This document shows positions 1 through 11,569 of a stretch of DNA of 64,000 bases, in pieces. Origin of the DNA: Saccharum officinarum. Its lineage: Eukaryota > Streptophyta > Magnoliopsida > Poales > Poaceae. The position numbers and the translations under genes are program-made. The stretch spans positions 20,499,511 through 20,563,510 of the forward strand of contig CM036159.1 of assembly GCA_020631735.1 (NCBI GenBank), written 5' to 3'. The notes under the pieces were generated by a model that was not told where the DNA came from, did not search any database, and worked only from the letters and a program-made list of their open reading frames with translations. Within the stretch, counting starts at the first letter, position 1, and every line of letters starts with the position of its first letter.

Positions 1-960
1 CGAATATGTAAGAAAGCCGGTGTCAACATATATATGAAAAGGTGAAATTGAATGGAGACGGCAACAGAAAAAGGGGTGAGGTGCATGTTGTCATATTTAC
101 TGATTGAGAAAAGTTGGTGAATATGTCAGTAGGGAAAACTAGATGAGCACGACACTATATATGCCCTATTAACCATATTTATTTGCATAGTGTCCTGCTT
201 TTTCCCTACTTTATTGTGGATTGGTGAGGACCATTGAATTAGGATTTGAAGATTAGTGCCTACTTATAAAAAAATCTCAAAATGGTAGTGTCGGTGTTTT
301 TGTACCACACCGTCAAGCTAAGTAAAATTTATGCCATGCAAAATGTTTCGATGGGGTAGCACATGAGAAACTAAAGTTTATACTAGTTCGAGTGACTGAG
401 CCTTGTGTCTACTGTGGAATGTAGAGTTCTATTATTGTGTCCATTTATACTAGTTCGAGTGATCGAGCTCTATGTCTAGTGTGGAAAGTAGAGTTCTATT
501 GTTGTGCCCATGCGCTCAAAGTTTGGGTAGAGGTGTGAGTTACAAGATATTGAGAATAAACTATGTGTGAAAGCAGTTGCTTCTTATGCTTGTTTTGTGT
601 TTTCTTGGTTCGTCTTCCCTTGACGGTGTCGTCATACTCAGCAAAGATTCATCTGATTAGTTGCCTCGCGTGTCATTGATCTCGCTGGTTGTCTAGGTGG
701 TGTCCTTTTTGACGGGTGTTGCGGTTGGGGGAGTCTCCTTAATTCATCAGTCTGCATGACGGTTGACCCCGGTTGCTTGGTCATGTCTAGAGGGATGGTA
801 GTGTTGTCAAGATCGATCAGACGGGTGTTGTGTCTTCCTTGTACTGGTTGGCGCGGTGCTACAGTGCTGCCGCGCCAACGGGAGTGGCGTGGAAATCGTT
901 GTCCGACGCGTGGCAGATCATGCCGCGCTGATGCATGTGGCGCGGCAGCGTGTTTTGGCC
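1..960. repeat. Duplicated block copy 0: end of block A plus block D
   Basis: Positions 1-110 match the end of block A, also seen near 2020-2125, 15810-15925 and 20520-20650. Positions 110-850 match block D at about 15930-16830, including the shared phrases around 300-530 and 590-800. No open frame is conserved between copies. The stretch after 860 is GC-rich and contains inverted TGCCGCGCCA/TGGCGCGGCA pieces typical of transposon debris. I see no gene. This is the left-truncated first copy of a tandem segmental duplication that continues beyond the window. Confidence 0.65.
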
Positions 961-1074
961 GTGCCACGGGCTTAGGCGTGGCCAAACGGGTTATATTTGA
1001 AAATAAAAAAACAACGGTGTTAGATTTGGAATTTGTTTTATAAAAAGGTTAAAAATAAAAAAAATCGTTGTGGC

Positions 1075-2127
1075 TACCGCTAGAGCTAGCTAACTGAACA
1101 GCTTGAGACAAAAGACTGACCGGAGGGGATGAAAATGCATAAGGGATGAAATCGATGTTGTGGATTGATCATCCATATGTAGACGACGTTCCTCTTTCTA
1201 ATAATTAATAAATACTGTGATGTGATGTTTTTTTGTTTAGAAAATAACAACATATTGTCACACTATTAGTTACTAAACCAATGCATTTTGGGGATCATTA
1301 CACTTCCTAAAATTTCTATTACTATGAATTTCCTATCCCCATCCAAAGACCCACATTGTATAGTTTTTTTTTCTGTTATTGAATCCTCTGTTTTGTAATT
1401 ACATTCATGCATAATTTCTATCTTTCTACTATTCCTATATTTTTGTATGCATGAGTTCCAAAGAGGACTTTAGTTTCTTAGTGCCACTGTGGCGCTTCGT
1501 TATCTGCTGATGAAGCATAGGACCAATGTGCACTCTCCTCGCATGCCATTTCACCTATTGGCCATCACATCCTTCGGCGCAAAAAGCTTCGAGGAGCAGA
1601 ACCGCCCATTGTTAGCTGTCTTCATTAGTGCATAGGATACTAACAGTGGCATCAACTTCAACGTCGCCAATTATCCCTTGGAAAGAAGAATATGTAAGTA
1701 ACTAGACAAAGCAGGATATCTGGGACACTCAGGTTGTCGTTTGTTACTTCAGTCATGTTGTCTGAAGCTAACGCATCGCTAATTTTACACAAGATCGTGA
1801 TTCACACAATTGCTGCTTACCCACTCAGTGAGGCACTTGGTATTCCCATTTCCCCATGCTTCCCATTCTCAAAATGCATACAGCCTGTATGGTAAATGAA
1901 ATGGTGGGGATCAAAATGGGGCGAAGCTCTCTACTCTCTCATAGGAACACAAAAAGAACTCTTGTGGCTTGACATATGTCCCATCTTGTTCCTTCCTTCT
2001 CACCATTTGAACAAATATATAAGGAAGCTGGTGTCAACATATGAAAAGGTCACGGGAGAAGAGTCAGGTACATGTATTGAATGGGGATGGCAGCAGAGAA
2101 GGGGTGAGTGCATGCTGTCATATATTT
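1075..2127. repeat. Duplicated block A, copy 1
   Basis: This block aligns by eye to 14870-15925 over its whole length and to 19920-20640 over its second half, with many substitutions and small indels. It ends in a TATA-like motif (AATATATAAGGAAG, near 2015-2030) followed by a short leader and a CAG/GTACAT splice-donor-like site, both present in the sister copies. Reading frames shift between copies, so I do not call a protein. The block is interrupted at about 2128 by a LINE. Confidence 0.65.
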
Positions 2128-2129
2128 TT

Positions 2130-4872
2130 TTGAAATAAAAGGCAGGAGCTCTGCCGCTCAATTAAGACGGAAAAAGAGGTTTATGTACAAATGGCAGCTG
2201 AGGTGCCTAAACACCATGGTCTGAAGACAGAAGAGGAGAAAACACGTCACGCACTATTAGTTTTACCCCTCACCAAAGTTGAGTGCCCTATGCCTTTGCA
2301 CTATGTCCTCTTTAGTAAAAAAACGCCACCTGCTGCGCCGTCCTGTGCACATTTTCGAAGATTCTTCTATTCCTCTCCTTCCACAAATTCCACATAATGT
2401 ATATCACCATGCCATTGAACCGCCTGCGGTCTTGCTTTTTAATCTTGCTTGCCGCCTACTCCCACCATTCGACAATTGAGGCAGGGTCCTGTTGTGGCCA
2501 TTGCACCACAAAGTTTTTCCCAAACTAGCACTTGATCCCAGATGGATTTTGCGAAGGGGCAAAGCAAGGAGAGATGAAGCCCATTTTTCAGAGGACCATT
2601 ACACAAGACACAATGTTCTTGGTGCGGCCAACCTCTCTTTCATAGATTGTTTGTCGTTAGGGTTTTGCCATGTATGTGGATCCAGGCGTGTATCTTGCAC
2701 TTATTCTCCGATCGTGCCTTCCAAATGAGCTCATGTTGGAACTTCTGATGTGAGCCTCGAAATTGTATCCTGTATGCCGAGCTGGTGGAGTAGGCATCGC
2801 CAGCCGTCCATTTTTCAAATAATTGTGTCTTGCACATCGGGCTGCAGCTGAACATTCTGTAATCTAATCCATAGGCCAACAAATTCTTGGAGTTGTGTTG
2901 TTGTGGTGATATGCACTCGTAGTGCTCTAATCCAGTTGCCATTGTGTAATTCCTGACGAACCGTCCTGTTCTTCATGTGCACCAGCTTGAATAGTTGTGG
3001 CGCTAGATACCTAGGTGCCTTGCCCTCTAGCCAGTTGTGGTGCCAGAAACGTGCTTTGTCACCATTGCCAATTGTGACTGTGGTGGAGGAGTTGAATAGG
3101 AGGTGATCTGTGTCATTGCAGGGGACTTCCGTTCCCACCCAAGGCTTGGGGTTGTCACCCCATTCCTGCCACAGCCACCGAAGGCGTAGCACCCTCCCGA
3201 ATCTATCTAGGTCTGGCACTCCCATGCCGGCCAAATCTTTTGGCTTGCAGACCGTTCGCCAATTCACTAGACAGTGACCCCATTAGTGTTCTCCTCACCT
3301 TTCCAGAGGAAGGATCTTCGAGTTTTGTCAATATTCTTTCTCGCCCAGACCGCTGGGGGAACACAGTCAAGTGGTAAGTAGGCATTGAAGATAGCACTGT
3401 GGTGACTAAGGTTTGCCTACCTGCTCTATTCAGCATCTTGCCTTTCCAACCCGGCAGCCTCTGGCCGATGCGCTCAATGAGGGGTTGCACATGGACCTTA
3501 TGTAGTGATCTAGTACGTAGCTGCAAACCCAAATTGCGGCACGGGAAAAGTTCTCTTGTTCCAGCGAACGAGGCCAAGACATGGTCAAGATCAATGTCTT
3601 GGCATCTGATCGGGTGAACCGAACTCTTCAGCAGGTTTATGTGCAAGCCCGAGACTCTGCCGAATTCCTGAAGGATGGTCGTGATGGCCTTTAGATCTTC
3701 TTTGAGAGGGTTAATGAATATTGCTGCATCGTCGACATACATGGAAGTTCTCCATCTTGTTGTGGCTAGAGGTAGATTGGTGAGGACCCCCTGCTGTGTC
3801 GCCTTGTCCAGCAGTCGCTGCAGTGGATCCATGGCTAAAATGAAGAGCATAGGCGATAGGGGGTCACCTTGTCGAACCCCCTCCTATGACCGAAAGTCGG
3901 CCCTTGCTGTCCATTTAGCAGCACCTTTGACGAAGTGGTACGGAAAAGGATCGACAAGCATTCTCTCCATCGTGGTCCGAATCCTAGAGCTTGTAGAACT
4001 TCTAGGAGGTAGCTCCAGCTAACCGTGTCGAAAGCTTTATGTATGTCAAGTTTCAAGAAGAGGGCCGACAACTTTTGTTTATGCATGGTCTGTTCCATGT
4101 TTTGGACATATAGAGGAAGTTATCATGGATACTTCTCTTTTTGATGAAAGCACTTAGGCATTTGGAGACCAAGGAGTCCAGCAGGGGGCCAACCTATTTG
4201 CAAGCAGCTTGGCGAACATTTTTGCGATGCTGTGAATGAGACTTATGGGCCTGAAGTCCGTTACTCGCCTAGCTTCCGTCTTCTTTGGGAGTAGAACAAT
4301 ATTTGCCGAATTTAGCAGTTCAAAGCCTTGGGCGTTGAACATGAACATGCTGTTTAGTGTTGCTGTGACGTCCTCTTTAATTATTTCCTAGCAGGATTTG
4401 AAAAAGGCACCTGTGAATCCATCTGGCCAGGCGCTTTGTCAGATGGCATGGAGTTGATTATGTGTTTTATCTCTTCCCATGTGAATGGTGACTCCAGCAT
4501 CGAAAGGTCTCTTGGGATGTAGCCAAGTGCATTCCAATTGAAAGTCCTAGATCTTGGAGGCATTGAACTAAGGTGGTTTGAGAAATAATCAGCCACCGCC
4601 TTCTCTTTGTCGTCATGGGTGACAGCCACCCCCTCGTCCGTGTGTAGGCAGTGTATGTAATTTTTTCTTAACCTTGTGCTGGTTCTAATGTGGAATAATT
4701 TTGTGTTTGCATCTCCACTACGGATATGTGCCAGTCTAGAGCATTGCATGATCCTTGATTTTTCGATGGCGGCGAGACCGGTGCTCCTTGCTTTTAACTG
4801 GCGATGTAGGTCAAGCTCCTGGGGCGTGAGTGTTCTGCCTACGCCCCTCCCTCTCTATACCCTCCTTCCAAT
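2130..4872 (-). mobile_element. 5'-truncated LINE (L1-type non-LTR retrotransposon)
   Basis: On the minus strand the element ends at about 2130 with the A-rich tail and the GGCAGAGCTCCTGCC-type 3' end common to grass LINEs. It encodes reverse transcriptase and a zf-RVT-like region, but no endonuclease domain is present, so the 5' part is missing. The 5' boundary near 4872 is uncertain. It sits between the end of block A1 and the restart of block D1 at about 5869, whereas sister copies run straight from A to D. The interruption is therefore an insertion, with further material at 4882-5868. Confidence 0.8.
2640..4860 (-). pseudogene. LINE ORF2 remnant: reverse transcriptase and zf-RVT
   Basis: Read from high to low coordinates, pieces in different frames give the pre-RT linker (about 4381-4860), RT fingers and palm (4154-4348 and 3835-4098, with LKLDIHKAFDTVSW), the catalytic YVDD inside SMYVDDAAIF (near 3730), the thumb region (3203-3700), then RNase-H-distal sequence and a zf-RVT-like end (2640-3267, with YSTSSAYRIQF). 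At least four frameshifts or stops separate the pieces. Intact plant LINE ORF2 proteins are over 1200 residues and begin with an endonuclease that is absent here. It would have primed reverse transcription at the target site; it is now dead. Confidence 0.85.
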
Positions 4873-4881
4873 CAGCAAGAC

Positions 4882-5157
4882 TAGGGATGAAAACGGTATG
4901 GATATTTTCCGACCGTATTCGAGACCGAATCCGTTTAGAGGGGTTTTAATCCGTCCGTAACCGAGTCCGGATATTTAACATCCGATATCGTATTCGTATC
5001 CGAATATTTAAATCACATATTTATGATGTCGATATCCAATCGTATCCTATCCGGCATTTTTGATACTATCCGTATTCGAATCCGAATTCGGACATAAATA
5101 TGAAAACAAATACGATATCAGTGATATCCGTCCGTATCCAATCCATTTTCATCCCTA
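4882..5157. mobile_element. hAT-type MITE
   Basis: The 276-bp element has terminal inverted repeats TAGGGATGAAAACGG at the left and CCATTTTCATCCCTA at the right. It is flanked by the 8-bp direct repeats AGCAAGAC (4874-4881) and AGCAAGAG (5158-5165), which differ at one base. An 8-bp target-site duplication and TAGGG termini fit the hAT superfamily. The interior is rich in repeated CCGTATTCG/GATATCC motifs and has no coding capacity. It lies in or at the 5' edge of the LINE insert. Confidence 0.85.
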
Positions 5158-5165
5158 AGCAAGAG

Positions 5166-5868
5166 CCAAGGGAAAACAGGAAAATGGATTGAGGAGGAGG
5201 AGAGGACCGAGTAGAGCTGAATCTTGGTGCATATTGACTTTTTCCCCTCCCGTTTCTTGCTGCCCTAGCTTGGGGACGGCCAAGGTGAGATGATTCTACT
5301 CTTGTATCTTCTGATTGAGGTGTTTAAGATGGTCATTGGTCTTCAAATCTTGTGGTTTTGTGGGAGGAATCACCCTTGGACTTCAATCTAGGATTCTGCT
5401 GCCTGACAGACTAAGCACTGTAGTTGTTCTCGTAGTTTCCACGATCTAAATGTCTTTTTCTCCGAAAGTGGATAATAGAAAAGTTGTAGAGGACCTTCAG
5501 ATCTATTAGCTCATGAAATTTCATGATTTTATCCCAAATGGTTTAAGAGATATGATTTTTCTAAGCTGGCTGTCATTCTCTGACAATGATCTGGACAGAA
5601 CTGGATCTAGGACGATTTTGGGAACCTTAGAGGCATGATAGAACTTTATAAATTGTAAGATACTTGTAGTACATTTCATTAGCTTTCCAGATTGGTAGAG
5701 ATCATGATTTTTGGATAATGAAAACTCTAGGTATAGTTTTTCAAAGCTCAATGTATTGTTTCTTCAGCAGGATTTCGATTAAGATTAGGTCATGCTCAGG
5801 GAATTGGCTCTTTCTGTAAAAGTGAATAATACTAAAATTGTAGGTTATCAAATTATCTGCTCCATCTC
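5166..5868. other. Non-genic insert, LTR-like in style
   Basis: No gene is visible. Phrases such as GTTGTAGAGGACCTTCAGAT near 5485 resemble sequence inside grass Gypsy LTRs; similar wording occurs at 59700-59720 in the Gypsy LTR of this window. Sister copies of the segmental duplication lack this stretch, so it arrived with or beside the LINE. I could not find its termini. Confidence 0.35.
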
Positions 5869-6105
5869 TCGCTATTAACCATATTTATTTGCACAGTGTA
5901 CTATTCTTTTTTCCTAGTTTATTGAGGATTGTGAGGCACAATTGAATTCAAATATGGAAGATCAGTGCCTGCTTATATAAAATATCTCAAAGTGGTAATA
6001 TCGATATTTCATACCACTGGCAGTAAAATTTTTGTGTCATGCACAGAGTTTCGATGGGTATTGGGTAACACATGAGACAGTGAGGATTATACTAGTTCAT
6101 ATAAT
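5869..6105. repeat. Duplicated block D, copy 1 (partial)
   Basis: It resumes with CTCGCTATTAACCATATTTA, matching 15930 and 20650, and follows block D for about 235 bases up to TATACTAGTTC. There a second LINE fragment begins. No coding sequence. Confidence 0.6.
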
Positions 6106-7385
6106 TTTCTTTTTTAAAGAGAAAATGACAGGAGCTCTGCTTTGCATTCAAGTAAGAATAGAAGTAGAAAAGCATAGTCTGGTCACAATGGCAAAGAAGC
6201 TGCAGCTATGTACTGAACTACCTCAGCCAAGGATAAGCAAAACAAACTCAACAGAAGAAAAAAAAACTCGAAAGCCCCCCGTTACAAGTTTCGAAAAGCA
6301 TGACGCCATTGTTCAATGTCTTCTTTTGCTTGTAGCGCAACCATTAAAGGTGTGGAGCGTTTATTTTGAAAGATCCCTTGGTTTTTCTCTTGGGCAATGC
6401 TACGGTACTCCCTTTACTTGCTAGGAGGTAAAATTTTAAAGAAATCACAGCCGTTAATTTTTACATAAGCTAAAACAATTAAATAATCTAAATAAAGAAA
6501 CTCCTGGATCTCAGCATTACTCACACTAATAAATATTTTTTTTTGTCTTCTCCTTCCTTGTTTGCACTAACATGATCAGGTAAATTAAATCCTCTCCTTG
6601 TTTGTCGCATGATGAGTGTACATAGGACCATGTAGATAAGTAATTTTGCACCGGCTTGTATAAGTTTTGAGTACTAAAGTATATGACAATAGTAAAAAGC
6701 TAATTTCATGCTTACTCCTGAAGTCAGTGATAAAAAAATGTGAAGAACTACACCCGTTACAACTTTCGTTACAAACAAACATCTGTTCTGACATTATGTA
6801 TATAAGAGAGCAGTTATGTCCATGCTGTTTTTCAAACTTGATACACCTCACATTAAAAAATAATCATTCCGTATATCATGTCAGTTTTTTTCAATAAATA
6901 TTAGAAACAAATCATGTTTGATTATTTCTACAAAAACAAACATTGTTAAAGGAAAGAAACTTTAGATGTTATCCGCATATCATGTTACATCAAGTAGGAA
7001 AGTTTGACCATACGCATATATTAGATTTTTTTGTGACGCATGTATATTAGATCTAATAAATGATATTTTCCTATTTCTTCTATTACCCTCTAGGAGGTAA
7101 TATGTGCTAACCAATATCCAGATCGACGGTCCACAATTATTTGGGTGTACCGTAGCAAAGCCCTTTTCTCTTTCCACAAATTCCACATTACGTAGATGCT
7201 TATCCCATTGAATTTCTGCTTTTCCTATTTTGGTACTGTCTTTACAGTAGCTTCCCACCAGTCCGCGATGGTGTGGTAATTTATCGCATTGATATGTGAA
7301 GGTAGAGGGAGATTCTCCCATGCACACCCGTCTCCACATGTGAGATGCAAAGAGGCACAACAGGCACAATTGTAAACCTGTCTCC
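6106..7385 (-). mobile_element. LINE 3' fragment, split by a Mutator-type element
   Basis: Positions 6106-6391 start with the same CAGGAGCTCTGC tail motif as the LINE at 2130, in minus orientation. Positions 7173-7385 continue the same element: TTTCCACAAATTCCACAT is shared with 2380-2395. The minus strand of 7300-7370 reads as a zf-RVT-like end with Cys/His residues. Only the 3' end of the LINE is present. The gap is a separate insertion with its own 9-bp duplication. Confidence 0.7.
6392..7163. mobile_element. Mutator-type non-autonomous element (MULE MITE)
   Basis: The 772-bp element has termini GGGCAATGCTACGGTAC (left) and GTACCGTAGCAAAGCCC (right), imperfect inverted repeats of about 17 bp. 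It is flanked on both sides by the 9-bp direct repeat TTTTCTCTT (6383-6391 and 7164-7172). A 9-bp duplication is characteristic of the Mutator superfamily. A second internal inverted pair (CTAGGAGGTAA near 6421 and 7091) lies inside the ends. The interior is AT-rich with no transposase frame. It sits inside the LINE fragment and is therefore younger. Confidence 0.9.
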
Positions 7386-7399
7386 TATTACCCATGACG

Positions 7400-7930
7400 G
7401 AGTGCGTAAGAAGTTTGATATGGCGCTATAGCAGCTAAAGACAGGTGCCACCACAACAATTTTGTACTAAATGTAGCAGACTATAGCGGCTGTGCAGAGT
7501 TCTCCGCTAAATACTATAGCCTGTTATTTAAAAAACTGCTTCAACTTCTCTAGTTAACAAGCATTTACAACGGTCAACTTGTTTGAAGCAAGAACATGCC
7601 ATTCGAAAACCAAAATGAAGTGATAAACTAAGACGGTTACCACTAGCAACTTGTCTTTGGAATTTGAATTGGTACCTCACATCTTACATCAAGGTCTAAT
7701 GGTTTATAATAACTTAGAAGTTAATTTGAAGATAGAAATATTTCTGCTTACAAATATGAATATGTTAGCAAAGTCAACAGCCAGATTTCTCGCTTGATCA
7801 TCTTTCTCAGCTAGTTTTAGAAGCAAGAACGGGCCTTGTGCTTAGATATGAACAAATAACCATTTTCACCATGGTTGCCTCCGTTGAAAAGCTCTCGGGC
7901 TTTGAGCCAAGATCATGCCATCACATTCTG
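7400..7930. repeat. Duplicated block E, copy 1
   Basis: This block matches 22310-22778 and then, after a 2-kb insertion in the other copy, 24835-24910. Its first 140 bases are a palindromic MITE remnant (TATAGC-rich, ending CTATAGCCTGTTATTTAAAA) that is better preserved at 22310-22454. No coding frame is conserved between the two copies. Confidence 0.65.
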
Positions 7931-9539
7931 TATTGCTGCCGGCGCGGCACAAAATTTCCCATGATAGCGAAGAACTGTTAGCGCTCTCCCTGCGTTCTTT
8001 TGACGGACGGCAAACTCACGATCACAATCGCAAAAGCAAACACAGCACAAACACAATGCGAACTCTTGGAGCACACAGGTTTTGGTTCTTCGCACAATCA
8101 GCAAACATTTTATGTTTTCTTGTTCTCCTTTTATTCTCAGATGAATTACAAAAAGCAGAAGCTCTTGGGTGGATAGCATCGTGCTAGAACGTGTCCATCC
8201 CCACATTCACGTTGCTGCGTCCAAACCGATCACTCCAGGGTCATGTGCGAGCTATTCTCGCCATGCCCTCCCACGAGCACGGCAACCACATCCACGGTGC
8301 TCGTGCGCATGCATAGCAGGAACTGAAAACATGCACAACTAACTAACTAACTAACACATGCGCAAGGATTACTAACAAGAACCATTTTCCTAATGCCTCC
8401 CACCCTTAAATATGCAATCTAAACAATGTTGTGGTGGCCTCTTTTGGTACAAGAAAGCACATGCTGCCTCTTTTGCTTTTCCATGTTCTCAACTCATTGC
8501 TCTCAAGCTCAGCTCTTCTTCTGGTTTCTTTCCTCTTTTGAGTTGTGATGTTTGGATTGTTGGTATATAGACATCATGGCTAGATGGACAACAGGTTTAA
8601 TTACTAGATGGGCAGGTGTTGTATTGTTAGGTATGGCACTAGTACAACGTTGCTTCACTGCTCATAACTTTTTTTTTCAGATATAGTAAATAGAGGTTCC
8701 CGGTTCAGCCTCCTCGAAGGAGAGTAGGCCCCTCAGTCTACATTATTAGAGTTAGAGATATGTGGCTTACTTGCTTATGCTACCACACATAACTGCTGCT
8801 AATTTAAGTTGCCTGGAAAAACCATTTAATATTATAAATGGTTTTTGAAGAGTTGATTATTAAGTAGATCTAAATAATATCATGTCAGAATCTTTGGTCG
8901 TCACACTTTGTACTGGGCATGTATGGTCATTTACACATTTAGTCTGTGGGCTTGTCCTGTGGGTGATTGTCTACTTCATGTACTTCAGTTTGTAGTGACT
9001 AACCTTGTGTTTGACGTATCATCCGATTTCAAACTGCCTGAGCGCTGAAACTTGCCTCCCTGCATCAGCGTAATCTTGGTTAAATTTTTCACCGCAGAAC
9101 AAGCCGACTGGCCTTTTCTGTGCACTATTTGGAAGGCCTATGCACAGAACCATAAATAATTGCCTTTTACAACATCATCAATCAATATTGAACACCACCA
9201 AATTGCATTTAAGAAATAGTGAGGAGTAGAAACAATCTAAGATCAATGTAGTCACCACCATCCCGGCAGCAAATCAGGGATTCAGGGCCAATATATATTG
9301 GTTGTGTAAATGAGTTGGTTTCATATCAGGGCCCTCTACAGTCTACACTGTTTGTGGTTTGAGTCAACACCATTCTCCAACTATACTGAATGTGATGCAT
9401 CCGCCTGTTGGTATAATAAGGATGATAACAACTACGAGGACGGTAACAAATTGCTCCACCCGTTAGTCTTCATCTTTGGATGGACTATGCCAAATTTTTA
9501 GCTACTGCTAGTTATTAGTCCAAGGGATCCAAGCATACC
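7931..9539. other. Intergenic, no gene recognised
   Basis: I see no supportable gene. Opposed frames at 7913-8206 are low-complexity shadows of each other. A short AACT microsatellite lies at 8337-8357. Pyrimidine-rich sequence at 8460-8540 resembles a plant 5' leader, but no plausible start codon and reading frame follow. No sister copy of this stretch is present in the window. Confidence 0.4.
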
Positions 9540-9878
9540 GTAAGGTCGGTCAAGAAGTCTAGCAGCTAGCCCACTGAGTACATTTCCGATCACACAGGTT
9601 GTGACCGGAAGACACATCATCCGACGTTCAACACCAGATTGGGATTTCAGACTGAACCTGGGAAACGTTTCTTGTTTCAGTAACTGGACTGTAGAGATAT
9701 ATCTCTAAACGTGCATGCTTTCTTTCTGTTGTGTTTTTATCAGGCTCAGCTCTTTGGTCTCCGCTCATCATCCGCATTCTTTCGTGTGTCACGACGTTTG
9801 GGTGGTTTCTACTATATGAAGAAGATACGAAGGGAGAGAAACTGTATATATTGGCCGAGCAGGTGGTGTATTAATAAG

Positions 9879-10294
9879 CAGCGGTGGAGCTCGCCCAAAA
9901 TTTTAGGTGGGTGCAGAAACGTAGCTGCTTGAGGTTGCAAGCGACCATTTATGCGAGTGTGTCCGTGGCCGTGCTCCGCTCATCCAGTCCGACGACACCA
10001 GGTTGTTGCTCGCCACCTGGAATGGAATGAGCGATGTTCACGGAGAGATTAAGGGCATCGAAAAGATGGGCCACGAGTTGATGAGTCCATGGGCCTTGTC
10101 GCAGCCCAGCAGGCGGCAACGTTCTAGCTCCTCTCGGCTCCCTACGACAAGTAGCGCCACGCAACCGCCGGCATCGCTTGCCTGCGCAACGGACATGGGG
10201 CTGGGGAGCCGGTGAAGAGGGGGCTAGGGGTTCTCCTCGCCGGCGGTAGGTGAGGCAGCTGCCCCACCTTGCCGTACGGGGAGCTCCGCCTCTG
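9879..10294. mobile_element. Non-autonomous hAT-type element with an empty paralogous site
   Basis: The 416-bp insert has termini CAGCGGTGGAGCTCGCC and GGGAGCTCCGCCTCTG, imperfect inverted repeats. Both sides carry the 8-bp direct repeat TTAATAAG (9871-9878 and 10295-10302). Block F copy 2 has the single, uninterrupted site TTAATAAGCTTCTGGCAG at 36939. An 8-bp duplication with CAG/CTG ends fits hAT. The interior is GC-rich. A 123-residue frame on the minus strand (9949-10320) overruns the element end and is not convincing as a gene. Confidence 0.9.
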
Positions 10295-10429
10295 TTAATA
10301 AGCTTCTGGCAGAAGCACAATGTTGATTAACTCCTAGGAACTTAACTCGAGTTTAATACTGGAGACCGCTCGACAGGAAGCAAATTAAAGTGAAAGAAGA
10401 AAATAAATGATTTTTGAAAGACCGACTTA

Positions 10430-10523
10430 TTAGTCTGGCTTATCAGCCATGGTATAGTGTTTTTCTCTCACAATAAATCAGTCAACAGTACTTTCAGCCA
10501 TGGCTTATCAGCCAAGTGAACAG
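10430..10523. mobile_element. Short GGCTTATCAGCC-type MITE
   Basis: The outer inverted pair GGCTTATCAGCCATGG and CCATGGCTTATCAGCC encloses TTTTTCTCTCACAATAAATC, the core shared with similar elements near 13112, 21395, 23603 and 39735. The right end carries the GTGAACAGG terminus. It is absent from block F copy 2. No coding capacity. Confidence 0.65.
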
Positions 10524-10595
10524 GATAGGTTATTTAGGCTGGACTTTGTCCTGCAGAGTGGAGACCGACTGTCTCCTGCGTACATTGTGTGGTAC

Positions 10596-11214
10596 CGAAC
10601 CTGCTTCCTTGTGCAGTGAGTTTGAAAGGCCATTTACTTTTGATTCCAATCCGGGTGCTCGCAGGTCATATAATAATCTCCTTAGGTCCACTTTAAAATG
10701 TAGGATTTTTTTCTATCTCCTGCATTTTTTAATAAAAATAAACTAAACCTTATTAAATTCTTACATAATACCTGTAAAATTCTTGCGTTCTAAAAGGGTC
10801 TTAACGTTTTCATACCCTCCTAGTGACAGAGCTGAAGGGTGACTTCTCTCCATGGTCAAGTTTTCAAGTATTTTTCTTTTCGGTTTTTTCCTTTCGTAGT
10901 TTTGTGTATCAGAATGCTTCAAGCATCTGATCATGGAACATTGCCTCCTATAGGATCGATTCACACTAAAAAAGACAATCAGAGGGGGTGAATGATTATG
11001 GAAGTCAAAAGTAAATCTTAACACTTCCTCCTAAGCACGAAACCTATTTGAGCTTCGTTTATAGTTCTGGACAGAACATGTTGTCTCCACTAAAAATAAT
11101 CTAGACAAGAATTCATGGCTCTGGATGACCTCAAACTTTTACAGACTAAATTAAATGAAATTCTTGAACTAACGCTATTGGAATCACGTTGACCGGAGGT
11201 CTAGAGCTTGTGAG
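10596..11214. other. No gene; contains a probable LTR remnant
   Basis: I see no gene. The segment around 10970-11010 (AGAGGGGGTGAATGATTATG) resembles the terminal phrase of grass LTRs, as also seen reversed at 26920-26950, and suggests a degraded LTR fragment. The frame at 10761-11024 is not conserved anywhere in the window. Confidence 0.35.
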
Positions 11215-11569
11215 ATATGAAAATAACAACCCCCGGCGTCCTCCTCCCCCACCCCAACGGCTCCTTCCCCCACCCCAGCGGTGCCCCTCCCCTCACCCCA
11301 GCGTCCTCACCCATCGGTCGTCCCCCGCGGATCCGGTGGCCCTCTCCCCCACCCCGCTAAGATCCATGGAGGTCGCCGAGCTCCCCCCACCCCGACGGCC
11401 ATGGCACTCCCCGCCCCATCCCTCGTTGTCGCCGCCGAGCCAAGCCCGGTGCCGTTAGCGGCGGCGGCGGTGGTGCTCGCGCGCGCCTCTGGTGTTGGTG
11501 TTGGGTGGTTCTCACACGCAGCCGATCGCCGCTAGCCGAAATCGATCGGCTCAGGCCTGTCTCCCCCTA

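Larger units (their letters stand above)
9540..10595. repeat. Duplicated block F, copy 1 (interrupted twice)
   Basis: This block matches 36630-37135, for example CTCTAAACGTGCATGC, CTCCGCTCATCATCCGCATT and GGTTTCTACTATATGAAGAA near 9700-9830, and ACTCGAGTTTAATACTGGAG near 10350. It is broken by a hAT-type element at 9879-10294 and a short MITE at about 10430-10523; both are absent from the other copy. No conserved coding frame. Confidence 0.7.

Noticed and set aside
1896..2138. Apparent 80-residue protein in block A with a similar frame at 15623-15993 and 20269-20709
   Set aside because: Similarity is at DNA level only. The frame shifts between copies (extra TA in copy 2) and there is no start or stop conservation.
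9949..10320. Gene captured by the hAT-type element
   Set aside because: The minus-strand frame extends past the element's left edge in coding sense and shows no domain, so capture of a gene fragment cannot be supported.
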